The notes under the pieces were generated by a model that searched no databases, had not been told where the DNA came from, and saw only the letters and a program-made list of their open reading frames with translations. A stretch of 63,579 nt of DNA from Endozoicomonas acroporae. GTDB taxonomy: Bacteria > Pseudomonadota > Gammaproteobacteria > Pseudomonadales > Endozoicomonadaceae. A program made the position numbers and the translations under genes. The stretch covers positions 1 to 63,579 of the forward strand of contig NZ_PJPV01000061.1 of NCBI RefSeq assembly GCF_002864045.1, written 5' to 3'. Shown one piece after another: positions 35,297 to 44,917 of the stretch. The stretch's first letter is position 1; the number at the start of each line of letters is the position of its first letter.

Positions 35297-35844
35297 TATT
35301 CAGCCATTGAATTCACAGTCAGGCCATTCTGATCATAAGTAGCGGCTGTCTGCCCGGAAAAAGTTAGCGCAATGATTTTTCTTGTACTTGCTGACAACCT
35401 GGCCAGTAAACGTCCATTAGCGCTGTTGATCTGCTGACAACGATTCGCAGCTCCCTCTAATTGGACCCAGTATTTATTCAGGGCCTGTCGATTAACCGTT
35501 GACGCATTTACCGGTTGCTGATTTACAAGAGAGAAGAAGTGTGACATACCCTGCTGATCAGGGCTGAGTCCCAAAGGTTTGAGATAGTGCTCCCGAAGAG
35601 CCCCGTTCATTTGCAGCATATTCAGTAGTTGAATCTGTGTTTCCAGAGAGTGTTCAAGGGCGGTAATATTACGTTCCAGCATTTTCTGATGAACTGACTC
35701 CAGAACTCGCTCCAGCTTTCTCGATAACGCCAGGGCATCCTGAATATTACCCAGCATTTTCTGACCAAGGTCTTCTAATCCACCATCAACACCTGCTGGC
35801 TGGCGAGCTGAGGCATCACCCGCGTTTTTTGCATCAGTCGTCAT
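35296..35844 (-). CDS. flgN: FlgN-like export chaperone
   Basis: The protein of about 182 residues is predicted largely helical (LSRKLERVLESVHQKMLERN, LEHSLETQIQLLNMLQMNGA). Size, helical character and position after flgM fit FlgN, the chaperone of the hook-filament junction proteins FlgK and FlgL. The frame is open to 36000, but that part overlaps flgM; ATG 35844 or 35862 overlaps only the last flgM codons and is preferred. Confidence 0.75.
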   Translation of the reverse strand: MTTDAKNAGDASARQPAGVDGGLEDLGQKMLGNIQDALALSRKLERVLESVHQKMLERNITALEHSLETQIQLLNMLQMNGALREHYLKPLGLSPDQQGMSHFFSLVNQQPVNASTVNRQALNKYWVQLEGAANRCQQINSANGRLLARLSASTRKIIALTFSGQTAATYDQNGLTVNSMAE

Positions 35845-36142
35845 TCTCTGAGTTGAGCTCATCAGAAAGTTCCAGAATTTTGTCAGCGAGCCGCTGATAA
35901 TCAATGGGAAAGTTGCCCTTTTTAATCGACTCACGAACACTTTTGACTCTGGCTGCATTGACATCTTCCAGGTCAGCCAGTTGCTGAAAAAGTTCATCAA
36001 TTTGCTGGGCCGAGGCGCTTACATTTAAACGGTCTTCGGCTACCCGGGGAGAACGGTCTACAGCAGCACTTTTTTCTACACGAACCTTTGAGCTGTTGAC
36101 TGTTCCCGTCTTTTTTCCACCTGGGCCTTTTATGCTGGACAT
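35834..36142 (-). CDS. flgM: FlgM, anti-sigma-28 factor
   Basis: The protein of about 102 residues has a disordered polar N-terminus and a C-terminal sigma-binding region (VSASAQQIDELFQQLADLED, DYQRLADKILELSDEL). It would hold LafS inactive until the hook is finished and it is exported. I chose ATG 36142 over 36193 because a sigma-28-type promoter overlaps the region between them. Confidence 0.88.
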   Translation of the reverse strand: MSSIKGPGGKKTGTVNSSKVRVEKSAAVDRSPRVAEDRLNVSASAQQIDELFQQLADLEDVNAARVKSVRESIKKGNFPIDYQRLADKILELSDELNSENDD

Positions 36143-36173
36143 AACTGCACTCTCCCGAAAACGTTCTGTACAA

Positions 36174-36200
36174 ACATCGGCAAGAGTATTCAAAATCTTA
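36174..36200 (-). promoter_or_regulatory. Sigma-28-type promoter for flgMN
   Basis: Minus strand TAAGATTT - 11 nt - GCCGATGT matches the flagellar consensus at 6/8 and 6/8 positions with exact spacing, about 32 bp before the chosen flgM start. It would allow LafS to make its own inhibitor late in assembly, as known for flgM in enterobacteria. Confidence 0.55.
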
Positions 36201-36250
36201 AATGACCAGAGACTATCACCTCTGGATTAACTCCGGTTTAGCGAAGGCGA

Positions 36251-37162
36251 TCAGGTTAAGTAGTTGAATAGAGATAGCTGCTTGATACTGGCATAAACCT
36301 GCTGGCTGGCAGTAAGAATCAACTGCTGCTGATTTAACCGGGTCGTCGCTTCAACCATATCAATATCTTCAAGGTTTGATTTCAACTGTTCGGCAAAAAG
36401 GCGAATATCAGCGTGACTTTCTGAAATTCGATCCAACAGGTTCAGGTCACTGCCGCTGCGGGTTTGTGCAGTGCCAATACGCTCCATGGTTGCATCAACC
36501 CAGGTAATGGTATCGGCAAGAACCGTTGACAGATTGACTGGATTATTCAGCTCAGACACTGCAGTCGTTAACGCATCAAAAATACTGTCCAGAGGAGGTG
36601 TAGCAGAGTTATCAAAGAATAGTTCGTTGCCGGGCTGAGTAATCTGAACCTGTGCAGAGCCACTGATGGCCACCTGGCGGAACTGGTTGTTGCCGTTGTA
36701 GGCATAATCTCCAACGGCTTGAACCACCGGTTGCTGGTTTGTGGTCGTACCAGAAAACAGATACTGACCATCTGCCGTCTGATAATTGGCAAGGCTAAGC
36801 AGCGATTCATTCAAAGAGCTTAACTCTGTTGCCAGTGACTTAAGGTCAGCACCGCTCTGTGTGCCATTGGCAGCTTGTAACAGGAGATCCCGTGCTCTTA
36901 ACAGTAAATCATTCATGCCGCTGTAAAGCGCATCCTGCTGCTGCAGCCAGCCAGTAGCGGAGCTGATATTATTTTCAAACTGACCGATGGCTGTCAGTTC
37001 ATTATTCAGTTGCAAGACCTTTACGGTATCAATGGCATCATCTGAAGGCTGAAGAATTCGCTTACCTGTTGACAGCTGATCTGAAGTTTTTGCCAGGTCC
37101 GCCATAGTATGCTGCATGACCTGCAGCATCACTCTATTAAAGTTACCGGTACTTATCCTCAT
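36251..37162 (-). CDS. flgL: FlgL, hook-filament junction protein
   Basis: The 303-residue protein joins hook (through FlgK) to filament. The flagellin-like N-terminus (MRISTGNFNRVMLQVMQHTM, DQLSTGKRILQPSDD) and C-terminus (DIDMVEATTRLNQQQLILTA) are clear. I chose ATG 37162, after GGTTCCTTCTCC on the plus strand (GGAGAAGGAACC on minus), as the longer frame has no family similarity. It follows flgK by about 55 bp. Confidence 0.92.
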   Translation of the reverse strand: MRISTGNFNRVMLQVMQHTMADLAKTSDQLSTGKRILQPSDDAIDTVKVLQLNNELTAIGQFENNISSATGWLQQQDALYSGMNDLLLRARDLLLQAANGTQSGADLKSLATELSSLNESLLSLANYQTADGQYLFSGTTTNQQPVVQAVGDYAYNGNNQFRQVAISGSAQVQITQPGNELFFDNSATPPLDSIFDALTTAVSELNNPVNLSTVLADTITWVDATMERIGTAQTRSGSDLNLLDRISESHADIRLFAEQLKSNLEDIDMVEATTRLNQQQLILTASQQVYASIKQLSLFNYLT

Positions 37163-37217
37163 GGTTCCTTCTCCCTGGAACGGTTTTCTCCAGTCTTTGT
37201 TTTTTAATGCGCAAAGC

Positions 37218-38855
37218 TTAGAACATGGCCAGCAAAGCATCAAAGGTGGTGCGAGCCACCGATATCACTCTGGCATTAGCGCTGTAAAGCTGCTGGAAGC
37301 GAAGAATACTGGCCGCTTCTTCATCCAGATTAACGCCACTGTAGGTACTGACGGCAGCTTCCGCCTGACTTAACAACGCCTGTCCACCATCAGCCTCTGT
37401 TTTTATCCGAGCGGTTTGCACAGCGATATCGCCCACAAATCCTGAATAAGCAGTCATCAATGTGCTCTGGCCATTATTGAGCAACCCTTTGGACTGAATG
37501 GCCACCAGTTCCAGCAGGTTACTGTTATCCCCCACGCCACTGCCAGGAGCAGAAAATGCCAGGGCAGCAGGGTCCGTCAGGGCAGTCTGGATCTCTCTGG
37601 CACCGAAGCGTACCGGTGATAAACGATAAAGCTGGTCTGTTGCGGTACCGTCCACACGGATTTCAACACCATCAAAAGCAATAGTATCAGTGCCTGAGCC
37701 AGTCAAGACACCAGCAGCAACCTGAGCACCGTCGGACCTGCGCACCAGACTGTAATTACCGGAATTATCTACCCGGAAATCATATTCACTGGCCTGTAAC
37801 TGATTGGTATTAACCACCGTTAATGCAGAAACCGCGGTCGATGACATATCCAGCGCCATGACAGCACCAACCGGTGTCGTCAGGTCATTAAATAATGCTG
37901 CTCCCGGATTACCATTCAAGTCTTCTCCAGCCTGCAACTGGTCATTAATTTCACTGGTAATCATTACCGCCAGACGTCCCAGCTCATTGCGGGCCTTAAC
38001 AAGCTCTTCCGACTGGTAAGTCATCAGGCCGCCTATGACACCTCCGGGATCACCCGTAATCGGAATTTCAGAATTGCCGGTATTGAGCTGTAATTGAAAC
38101 CCATTGGCTGCATCTACCTGACCATTGACGCTAAGTGCATTGAATTGATTACCGAGAATAAGCGGCTGGCCAGACTTCATATACAGACTGTATGAGCCAT
38201 CCGACTGTTCCAGTACATTAACCGATACCAACTCAGACAGGTCACGAATGGCCTGGTCTCTCTGATCCAATATTTCATTGGCAGGCTGGTTGCCTGTGGA
38301 TAAAGAACGCAGCTGATCATTAAATGCCGCAATGTTAGCCAGCAAACCATTGGCCTGATCCGCTGCCGCATTCAGTTGCTGGCCAACCATGGTCGCCTGC
38401 CCCTGTAACTGGGCATACAGGGTGTTAAAGCGTTCAGCGAGCCCGACACTCTCGGCTATTACCACCTGTCGTGCACTTACAGCATAAGGGTCAACAGAAC
38501 TGCCATTCAGTGCTGAAAAAAATTGCTCAAAACCTTTCGATAACGACGTATTCTCATTACCCAGCCATTGATCAAGATCGTTCAGGTACTGAGCATGGAT
38601 ATTACTTTCACTGGCCAGGGACTGACTCTCCCACATCTGGGCAGTCAGAAAGCTGCTGGTAATACGATTAACGGCACTGGTATTCACGCCCGTACCCAGA
38701 GCGCCGGATCCGGGGTATAACGTATAGGTAGGGCTGTATTGAACCGTCTGTCGGCTATATCCTTCAGTCTCGGCATTCGCGATATTATTACTGGCAACAT
38801 TCAGTGCTTTCTGACTGGCCAGTAATCCTGAGGTCGCAATTTGAGTCAAACTCAT
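37218..38855 (-). CDS. flgK: FlgK, hook-filament junction protein
   Basis: The 545-residue protein is the first hook-associated protein. Both ends carry the axial-family signature: SGLLASQKALNVASNNIANA with TEGYSRQTVQ at the start, and GVNLDEEAASILRFQQLYSA with ARVISVARTTFDALL at the end. The middle is variable. It is separated from flgJ by a 170-bp foldback element, so flgKL may now depend on its own promoter. Confidence 0.93.
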   Translation of the reverse strand: MSLTQIATSGLLASQKALNVASNNIANAETEGYSRQTVQYSPTYTLYPGSGALGTGVNTSAVNRITSSFLTAQMWESQSLASESNIHAQYLNDLDQWLGNENTSLSKGFEQFFSALNGSSVDPYAVSARQVVIAESVGLAERFNTLYAQLQGQATMVGQQLNAAADQANGLLANIAAFNDQLRSLSTGNQPANEILDQRDQAIRDLSELVSVNVLEQSDGSYSLYMKSGQPLILGNQFNALSVNGQVDAANGFQLQLNTGNSEIPITGDPGGVIGGLMTYQSEELVKARNELGRLAVMITSEINDQLQAGEDLNGNPGAALFNDLTTPVGAVMALDMSSTAVSALTVVNTNQLQASEYDFRVDNSGNYSLVRRSDGAQVAAGVLTGSGTDTIAFDGVEIRVDGTATDQLYRLSPVRFGAREIQTALTDPAALAFSAPGSGVGDNSNLLELVAIQSKGLLNNGQSTLMTAYSGFVGDIAVQTARIKTEADGGQALLSQAEAAVSTYSGVNLDEEAASILRFQQLYSANARVISVARTTFDALLAMF

Positions 38856-38944
38856 GGTGGCTTCCGGAATTTTGTCTTCTGCTCTGGGAGGCTGTCGACC
38901 AGTGAAAGTGGGTTCTTGAACACCTTTACCTTCTCGGATAGGCT

Positions 38945-39114
38945 CCTAGGAGGCTGACCGAGAATAGACTGCCCTACTGCGGTGGCAGCAAATTGGTCTA
39001 AAAAGTCGGAATTTTTTAGCAAATAGAACCACTATTCACTAAAAATTTCCGACTTTTTATCCTCAATTTTCTGCCATCCTCGCTACGGGCGCTATTCTCG
39101 GTCAGCCTCCTAGG
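38945..39114. mobile_element. 170-bp foldback MITE between flgJ and flgK
   Basis: Perfect 23-bp terminal inverted repeats (arm 38945-38967, core AGGAGGCTGACCGAGAATAG; other arm 39092-39114) enclose a second, inner inverted repeat built on AAAAAGTCGGAA. No ORF is present. It ends three bases from the flgJ stop and splits what is normally a continuous flgJ-flgK region. Degenerate end-like sequences occur at 47038 and 52766. Confidence 0.8.
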
Positions 39115-39117
39115 CTC

Positions 39118-39411
39118 TCAATCACCCAGCTGCCTGATCAGGGCCTGGGCAATACCAAGCCCGCCGCTGGCGCTCAAATGTTCTGCTAACTGAGAATCAA
39201 ACATGGAGTGGAAGAACTGAGTGTCTTTACTCATCATGGGCAGCTCACTGCCTGCCATCATGGCTTCATTCGCTTTACGCATACTTTTCAGCAATTCATT
39301 AACAAACAAGGATTCAAACGCCCTGGCGGCAGACTCGATATCCTCAACCTTTTCAGCGGGCGAATTGGCAGATACAGACATATCAAACGTTGGATTAATA
39401 CCTGAGAGCAT
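39118..39411 (-). CDS. flgJ: FlgJ-like rod-binding protein, single domain
   Basis: The 97-residue protein matches only the N-terminal rod-binding half of FlgJ (ESAARAFESLFVNELLKSMR, SKDTQFFHSMFDSQLAEHLS). The C-terminal peptidoglycan hydrolase domain of the enterobacterial protein is absent, as in many lateral systems. Rod penetration of the wall would need a separate hydrolase. It follows flgI by about 35 bp. Confidence 0.88.
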   Translation of the reverse strand: MLSGINPTFDMSVSANSPAEKVEDIESAARAFESLFVNELLKSMRKANEAMMAGSELPMMSKDTQFFHSMFDSQLAEHLSASGGLGIAQALIRQLGD

Positions 39412-39446
39412 TTGAGTTCCTTCTCTAATATTGCCGCTGGTAAGGC

Positions 39447-40598
39447 TTAAATCACGATTAACTCTGCTTCCAGAGCGCCCGCCGCCTTTAAAGCCTCCAG
39501 AATGGACATCAGGTCTGTTGGTGTCGCGCCAACACCATTAATCGCCGATACCACTTCTGATAACGACACGCCTTCTGGTACCAGGTAGATTGCCGATGCT
39601 TCTTCCTCAAGAGAAACATCACTGTTTAGAATGACTTCGGTGGAACCGCCCTCAGCGAATGCCCCGGGCTGGCTCGCGGTTGCCGTCTGCCTGACACGAA
39701 CCACCAGATTGCCATGGCTTACCGCAGCAGGTCGGACCCGAACGTTTTCACCCATCACCACGGTGCCTGTCCGTGAGTTAAACACGATCCGGGCGGCCGG
39801 GCTGGCAGACTCCACATTGATCTGTTCCAGCATGGACATAAAAGCAACGCGCTGGCTACTGTCCACAGGGGCGGATACTTTTATCGATACGCCATTGGTA
39901 GCGGCAGCGACACCCGGTCCGAAATAATTGTTGATGGCTTTGACAATACGTCGTGCCGAGGTGAATCCGGGCTCCTTCAGGTTAAGCACCAGATGATTAC
40001 CATAATTAAAGGGTGTCTGAACCGCTTTCTCGATTAATGCTCCGCCGGGGATACGGCCGGCATTTGTACTGTTGATTTGAACTTTACTCCCTGCCCCGGG
40101 ATTATCCGCACGCCCTGACAAACCTTCGGCAGACACACCCCCGACAATCAGGCTGCCCTGGGCAATGGCGTAAATCTGGTTATCAGCGCCTTTCAGTGGG
40201 GTAAATAGTAAGGTTCCCCCTCTGAGACTCTTGGCATCGCCGATGGATGAGACGGTGACATTCAGCTTCTGTCCCGGACGGGAAAAGGCTGGCAGGGTTG
40301 CATGCACCGTCACCGCAGCCACATTTTTTGAATTAACATCTACGGCAGAGATCGTCAGACCAAACTCCCGGAGCATATTCACCAGGGATTGTTTGGTAAA
40401 GGCTGACTTATCCCCGGTGCCGTCAAGACCAACCACCAGGCCATAGCCGATCAGCTGATTACTACGGACACCTTCAACATCAACCATATCCAGTAGCCGA
40501 CGACCATGGGCTGATGGAGAAGTCCCCATAACCGTAATAGTCAGGCATAGAAAAAAGAAGACGCTGCTCACATAGTCATGACGTTTGTTCCCTGTCAT
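39447..40598 (-). CDS. flgI: FlgI, P-ring protein
   Basis: The 383-residue periplasmic ring protein has a signal peptide (about 1-32) followed by the strongly conserved RLLDMVDVEGVRSNQLIGYG segment. GLDGTGDKSAFTKQSLVNML and the C-terminal VVSAINGVGATPTDLMSILE are also family motifs. It forms the bushing for the rod in the peptidoglycan, assembled with FlgA. It lies between flgH and flgJ in the normal order. Confidence 0.95.
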   Translation of the reverse strand: MTGNKRHDYVSSVFFFLCLTITVMGTSPSAHGRRLLDMVDVEGVRSNQLIGYGLVVGLDGTGDKSAFTKQSLVNMLREFGLTISAVDVNSKNVAAVTVHATLPAFSRPGQKLNVTVSSIGDAKSLRGGTLLFTPLKGADNQIYAIAQGSLIVGGVSAEGLSGRADNPGAGSKVQINSTNAGRIPGGALIEKAVQTPFNYGNHLVLNLKEPGFTSARRIVKAINNYFGPGVAAATNGVSIKVSAPVDSSQRVAFMSMLEQINVESASPAARIVFNSRTGTVVMGENVRVRPAAVSHGNLVVRVRQTATASQPGAFAEGGSTEVILNSDVSLEEEASAIYLVPEGVSLSEVVSAINGVGATPTDLMSILEALKAAGALEAELIVI

Positions 40599-40622
40599 AC
40601 CGCCTCCCTGAAATGGCCGCCC

Positions 40623-41336
40623 TTAAAACGGAAAGAAAGGACTGTTCAGCATTTTTGTGAACCATCCTGGCTCATGGGCATTGGCATTATCGCCTAAAGC
40701 AATGTAGTCGACTCTGGCCTCCGCTATACGTTCAGAAGAGACTTTGTTATCCGTGCTGATATCTTCCGGACGGACCAGTCCGCTGATTCGTATCTGCTCC
40801 CGGCCTGAATTAATCGTCAGCCACTTATTCCCTTCGATACGTAAGGTGCCATTGTGCAGCACTTCAACCACTTTAACGGCCACACTGCCTTCCAGGCGGT
40901 TATTTCTACTGGAGCTCGTGGTACCACCATACTCTCTTGCTGGTTGAATATCCGAAGCCAATGACCAGCCACTGCCAAGAATGGAGGCACTGCTTCGTCC
41001 CAGCAATGTTGGGTCAGGAATGGAAATCGTCGTACTTTTATTGGTGCTGCTTCCGCCCCCCATACTGATATTGGTGGTTCCTTCCAGCTCAATGGTCAGA
41101 ATATCGCCAAGACGATAGGCCCTTCGGTCAGAAACCATAAGGCTGCTGTAACGGGCATTGAACAGGCTGCCAGTTGGTGGAATTTCAGGTTGAGGTAACG
41201 CTTCCCTGGTAGCCGTCGTGTTTTCCTTGGGAATGTGCCTGCTTACCGCCGTCTTTTCCGGACTGATGGGTGGTTTTACAGGCTGAAGCTGGCAGCCAGC
41301 CAGAATCAGAGACAGTAATAGTAACCACCCTTTCAT
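40623..41336 (-). CDS. flgH: FlgH, L-ring lipoprotein
   Basis: The 237-residue outer-membrane ring protein has a lipoprotein signal with lipobox LAGC at about 12-15. The family core is clear (RAYRLGDILTIELEGTTNIS, VVEVLHNGTLRIEGNKWLTI, ISGLVRPEDI). Its C-terminus ends MLNSPFFPF. It is the outer bushing of the basal body, encoded between flgG and flgI. Confidence 0.94.
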   Translation of the reverse strand: MKGWLLLLSLILAGCQLQPVKPPISPEKTAVSRHIPKENTTATREALPQPEIPPTGSLFNARYSSLMVSDRRAYRLGDILTIELEGTTNISMGGGSSTNKSTTISIPDPTLLGRSSASILGSGWSLASDIQPAREYGGTTSSSRNNRLEGSVAVKVVEVLHNGTLRIEGNKWLTINSGREQIRISGLVRPEDISTDNKVSSERIAEARVDYIALGDNANAHEPGWFTKMLNSPFFPF

Positions 41337-41350
41337 AACAGCCTCCCGGA

Positions 41351-42136
41351 TCAGAGTGTCTGATTAACAAACTGCATCATTTCATCGGCCGCAGCGATGA
41401 CTTTTGAGTTCATCTCATAGGCCCGTTGCACTGAAATCATATTCACCAGCTCTTCCACGGTGCTGACATTGGACGTTTCCAGGGTAAATTGCTTCAACAA
41501 ACCCAGGCCTTCCTGACCAGGCAATGCCTCTATGGGGTCACCGCTGGCGGTAGTCTGTTGATACAGGTTGCCACCCTGGGCCAGCAGCCCTGCCGGATTG
41601 ACAAAGTTAACCAACGTTATCTGGCCGACTTCCAGGGGATCTATCACACCCTGTTGTTTCACCATCACAATGCCGTCGTCACTGATGGTGATACCGGTAG
41701 CATCGGCAGGTATGGTGATACCCGGCTCCAGGGGCAAGCCATTACCATTAACGATCTGACCATCGGCATCGATCTGAAACTGTCCATTCCTTGAGTACAC
41801 AGGGGTTCCATCCGGCTGCACAAATTGAAAGAAGCCATTGCCCACAATGGCCAGATCGAGAGCCTGGCTGGTTGTCTCATAATTGCCCGGGGTAAATACT
41901 TTCTGAGTTCCGGTCATTTTGACGCCAGTACCGACCTGCAAACCGGAAGGCAGCTCATTATCCTGATCATTCAGCGCTCCTGGCTGACGCTGAATGTGAT
42001 AAAAAAGATCCTCAAATGTCGCTCTGTCCCTTTTAAACCCGACAGTATTCACATTGGCCAGGTTATTGGAAATGATCGACATCTGCTTTTCCTGGGCTGC
42101 CAGCCCGGTTTTACTGACCCATAATGATGGATTCAT
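41351..42136 (-). CDS. flgG: FlgG, distal rod protein
   Basis: The 261-residue axial protein starts SLWVSKTGLAAQEKQMSIIS with NLANVNTVGFKRDRATFEDL and ends EELVNMISVQRAYEMNSKVI. Both are family signatures, and the length is normal. It forms the distal rod and lies between flgF and flgH. Confidence 0.95.
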   Translation of the reverse strand: MNPSLWVSKTGLAAQEKQMSIISNNLANVNTVGFKRDRATFEDLFYHIQRQPGALNDQDNELPSGLQVGTGVKMTGTQKVFTPGNYETTSQALDLAIVGNGFFQFVQPDGTPVYSRNGQFQIDADGQIVNGNGLPLEPGITIPADATGITISDDGIVMVKQQGVIDPLEVGQITLVNFVNPAGLLAQGGNLYQQTTASGDPIEALPGQEGLGLLKQFTLETSNVSTVEELVNMISVQRAYEMNSKVIAAADEMMQFVNQTL

Positions 42137-42174
42137 TTCAGATTTCCCTATCCTGTCTTTTATGTATCAGACGA

Positions 42175-42912
42175 CTATTGATCTCTGACCAAACGGTCAC
42201 CTGAGGAGGCCATATCCCCAGCAGCCTTCATGATTTTCATCTGCGCTTCAAACTGGCGGCTCAATGACAGAAACGACACCATTTCATTGAGCGCATTAAC
42301 ATTACTCGATTCCAGGTAGCCTGTTCTGAGACGGACATCAGGGTCTGCATCCAGTTCATCCCCCGCAGTGGCAACAAACAACCCATCTGCGGACTTCTGC
42401 AGTTCGCCCGGCTCCGGGTTAACCAGCTTCAGCCGACCGACTTCAACGGGCTCATTGGCCTCTCCGGGAGGAATTATGGTAATTGTGCCGTCTATACCAA
42501 TGTCGATAGATTGAAACTCCGGCAGCTGTATCGCACCCGCTTCTCCCACCACAGCTAACCCTCCGGCAATGACCAGCTGTCCATCCGAAGTAACCTGAAG
42601 CTGCCCTGAACGGGTATAGGCCTCGGTACCCGCTGCGGTTTCGACACTTAGCCAGCCATCCCCGTTAATGGCGACATCCAGATTTCTGCCGGTGGTTTCC
42701 ATAATGCCCGCATCAAAACTGCTGCCAAGACCACGGGCAACAGGCATTACCCGGCTACCCAGGCCATCGCCCTGAAGCTCAACAGCAAGACTGCTGACAA
42801 AGTCACGTCGAAAACCGGGTGTACTGCTATTGGCGAGATTATTGGCATGAACCTGCTGGGCCCGCATGGCCAGGTTTGCCCCTGCCGAGCTGATATAAAG
42901 CACCTTATCCAT
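42175..42912 (-). CDS. flgF: FlgF, proximal rod protein
   Basis: The 245-residue rod protein has the N-terminal motif NLANSSTPGFRRDFVSSLAV, internal MPVARGLGSSFDAGIMETTG-RNLDVAINGDGW, and a C-terminus rich in helices (NALNEMVSFLSLSRQFEAQM). It lies between flgE and flgG. Confidence 0.94.
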   Translation of the reverse strand: MDKVLYISSAGANLAMRAQQVHANNLANSSTPGFRRDFVSSLAVELQGDGLGSRVMPVARGLGSSFDAGIMETTGRNLDVAINGDGWLSVETAAGTEAYTRSGQLQVTSDGQLVIAGGLAVVGEAGAIQLPEFQSIDIGIDGTITIIPPGEANEPVEVGRLKLVNPEPGELQKSADGLFVATAGDELDADPDVRLRTGYLESSNVNALNEMVSFLSLSRQFEAQMKIMKAAGDMASSGDRLVRDQ

Positions 42913-42928
42913 AGGCTATCAATGTCCG

Positions 42929-44170
42929 TCAGATGATATTCATCAAGGTCTGAGTCAGGTTATTGCTGGTTTCAATAGTTTTAGCATTGGCCTGATAATT
43001 ACTCTGGGCTTCAATCAGTCTGACCAGCTGTGAAGATATATCCACATTGGACTGTTCCAAAGCACCGGATTCCAGAGAGCCCATAATGCCTGAGCCCGGA
43101 GTTCCAACCAATGGATTACCTGATGCGAAGCTGGACTGCCATAAGCTATCCCCCTCGGGAATAAGTCCACTGTCGTTAGGAAAGTCAGCCAGTACAACCT
43201 GCCCCTGCGTCTGGGTCTGACCATTGGAGTACAACGCCTGTAAGATACCTTTCTGAGTAATCTGAATGCCGGTCAATGAGCCGGGGGGAAAGCCATTCTG
43301 CGCGACCTGGTTTACTGAGAAGTCAGCGCCCAGTTGGGAAAACCGGGAAATATCGATATCCATATTTATTTCGTCTGCTCCCGCCAGTCTGGCATTCCCG
43401 GCAGGAATATTCAGAGACAGAATATTTTCAGTACCCCCACCAGGTAACGGAGTTACAGGTGTCGCCAGCGTACCGTCAGAATTAAAGGTCATGGTCTGGC
43501 TCAGATCAGCCGTTGCAGCATCATCAAAATATAAATCTACTTTCCAGGTATTATCCGCCGTTTTGGCAAAATAAAGACTGACGGTATGTGACGCACCAAG
43601 ACTGTCATTCACATCAAACGCCATGGTTGAGTTAAACGTACCGGGATCACTGGTATCAATCGTTCCGGTAAGCACTGATGCCCGTGCATCAAGGTTTGCT
43701 GCGCTACTCACCTGACTGGTTGCCTGGGCTGGCATGGTACTTTGGGCAATTCTTAAATCCGTCTGGGTTCCTGCCAGAATATTGCCTGAAGCATCTGCTG
43801 AATAACCCTGCAGGTTCATTCCCTGGTTATTGACCAGATAGTTATTGGCATCCAGAGAGAAATAACCCGCTCTCGAATAGGAAAGCTCCCCATTGTCACT
43901 CACCATGAAAAAGCCCTGACCGTTAATAGCCATATCCAGGGCATTCTCAGTATACGTAATACTTCCCTGGGCAAACTGTTGACTGATGTCTGCCACCTGA
44001 ACACCCGCAACCTGACTGTTGCCACCGGCTACCGAAGAAGCATAAACATCAGCGAACTCTGCCCTGGAGCTTTTAAATCCGACAGTATTGGTGTTGGCAA
44101 TATTATTGCTGACAACCTGAAGATCCTGCTGGGCAGCATTGAGTCCACTGAGCCCTATTTTAAAAGACAT
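42929..44170 (-). CDS. flgE: FlgE, hook protein
   Basis: The 413-residue hook subunit begins FKIGLSGLNAAQQDLQVVSN with NIANTNTVGFKSSRAEFADV and ends DISSQLVRLIEAQSNYQANA. Internal DMAINGQGFFMVSDNGELSY is also typical. Length is within the family range. It is the only hook gene in the window, so set 2 would have to share it if it built a hook. Confidence 0.95.
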   Translation of the reverse strand: MSFKIGLSGLNAAQQDLQVVSNNIANTNTVGFKSSRAEFADVYASSVAGGNSQVAGVQVADISQQFAQGSITYTENALDMAINGQGFFMVSDNGELSYSRAGYFSLDANNYLVNNQGMNLQGYSADASGNILAGTQTDLRIAQSTMPAQATSQVSSAANLDARASVLTGTIDTSDPGTFNSTMAFDVNDSLGASHTVSLYFAKTADNTWKVDLYFDDAATADLSQTMTFNSDGTLATPVTPLPGGGTENILSLNIPAGNARLAGADEINMDIDISRFSQLGADFSVNQVAQNGFPPGSLTGIQITQKGILQALYSNGQTQTQGQVVLADFPNDSGLIPEGDSLWQSSFASGNPLVGTPGSGIMGSLESGALEQSNVDISSQLVRLIEAQSNYQANAKTIETSNNLTQTLMNII

Positions 44171-44235
44171 GTTTATCCTCCCTGATCGTTGCTTCCTTAA
44201 ATGGTTTCAACATCTCCATTGTTGAGTAGCGCTAT

Positions 44236-44874
44236 TTATTCCGAGATGGCCTGAACCGATGACAGTGGATAGGTACCAAGGTTAGCCAGTTTCAAATAGG
44301 TTCCTGCGCCAGTGGCTTCAACACCAGATACGCGCCCACCAAGCGTGACGCCTGCTGCATAAGCCTCGTCACCACTGACCGCCGTGGCGGTTATGGTGTG
44401 TTGTCCCGGGCTGATATCATCAAGGGTAAAGTTAACTTTCCCAGTGCCATGGGCTCCCAGGGACTTTGAGGCAACCTGCACACCATTGATATCATAGGCC
44501 CGGATCAATACATCACTGGCCGCTACCGGTATTTGCGCTTCACCCGTTACACTACCTGATTCGTCAAGCTCAACTCGATTGGTATTGACTTTTATATCTT
44601 TACCCACCAGCTGTGAGGCCCCTAACATTTGTGACTGCTGGAGTGAGCTGATGAGCCCATCAATACGATCATCAATGGAGTTAAGGCTCTCTACCGACGA
44701 TATCTGAGAGAGCTGTGTCAGCATCTGGTTGGTATCCAGGGGCGCTAAAGGGTCCTGATTATTCAGCTGGGCGACAAAGAGTTCGATGAACTGATTCTGG
44801 TCCACCTGCAGGGAGCTTGAAGAGGGTTGAGCTGAGGAACTGGAAGCATTATTTACCGGACTGATCCCTGTCAC
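44236..44874 (-). CDS. flgD: FlgD, hook cap protein
   Basis: The 212-residue hook assembly scaffold has the conserved N-terminal FIELFVAQLNNQDPLAPLDT and QMLTQLSQISSVESLNSIDD. FlgD Ig-like domains follow (VLIRAYDINGVQVASKSLGA, DDISPGQHTITATAVSG). It is normally removed when the hook is complete. It lies between flgC and flgE. Confidence 0.94.
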   Translation of the reverse strand: MTGISPVNNASSSSAQPSSSSLQVDQNQFIELFVAQLNNQDPLAPLDTNQMLTQLSQISSVESLNSIDDRIDGLISSLQQSQMLGASQLVGKDIKVNTNRVELDESGSVTGEAQIPVAASDVLIRAYDINGVQVASKSLGAHGTGKVNFTLDDISPGQHTITATAVSGDEAYAAGVTLGGRVSGVEATGAGTYLKLANLGTYPLSSVQAISE

Positions 44875-44917
44875 ATATCACCTTTAGTGCTTATCCATGG
44901 GGTATCTGAATCATTCG

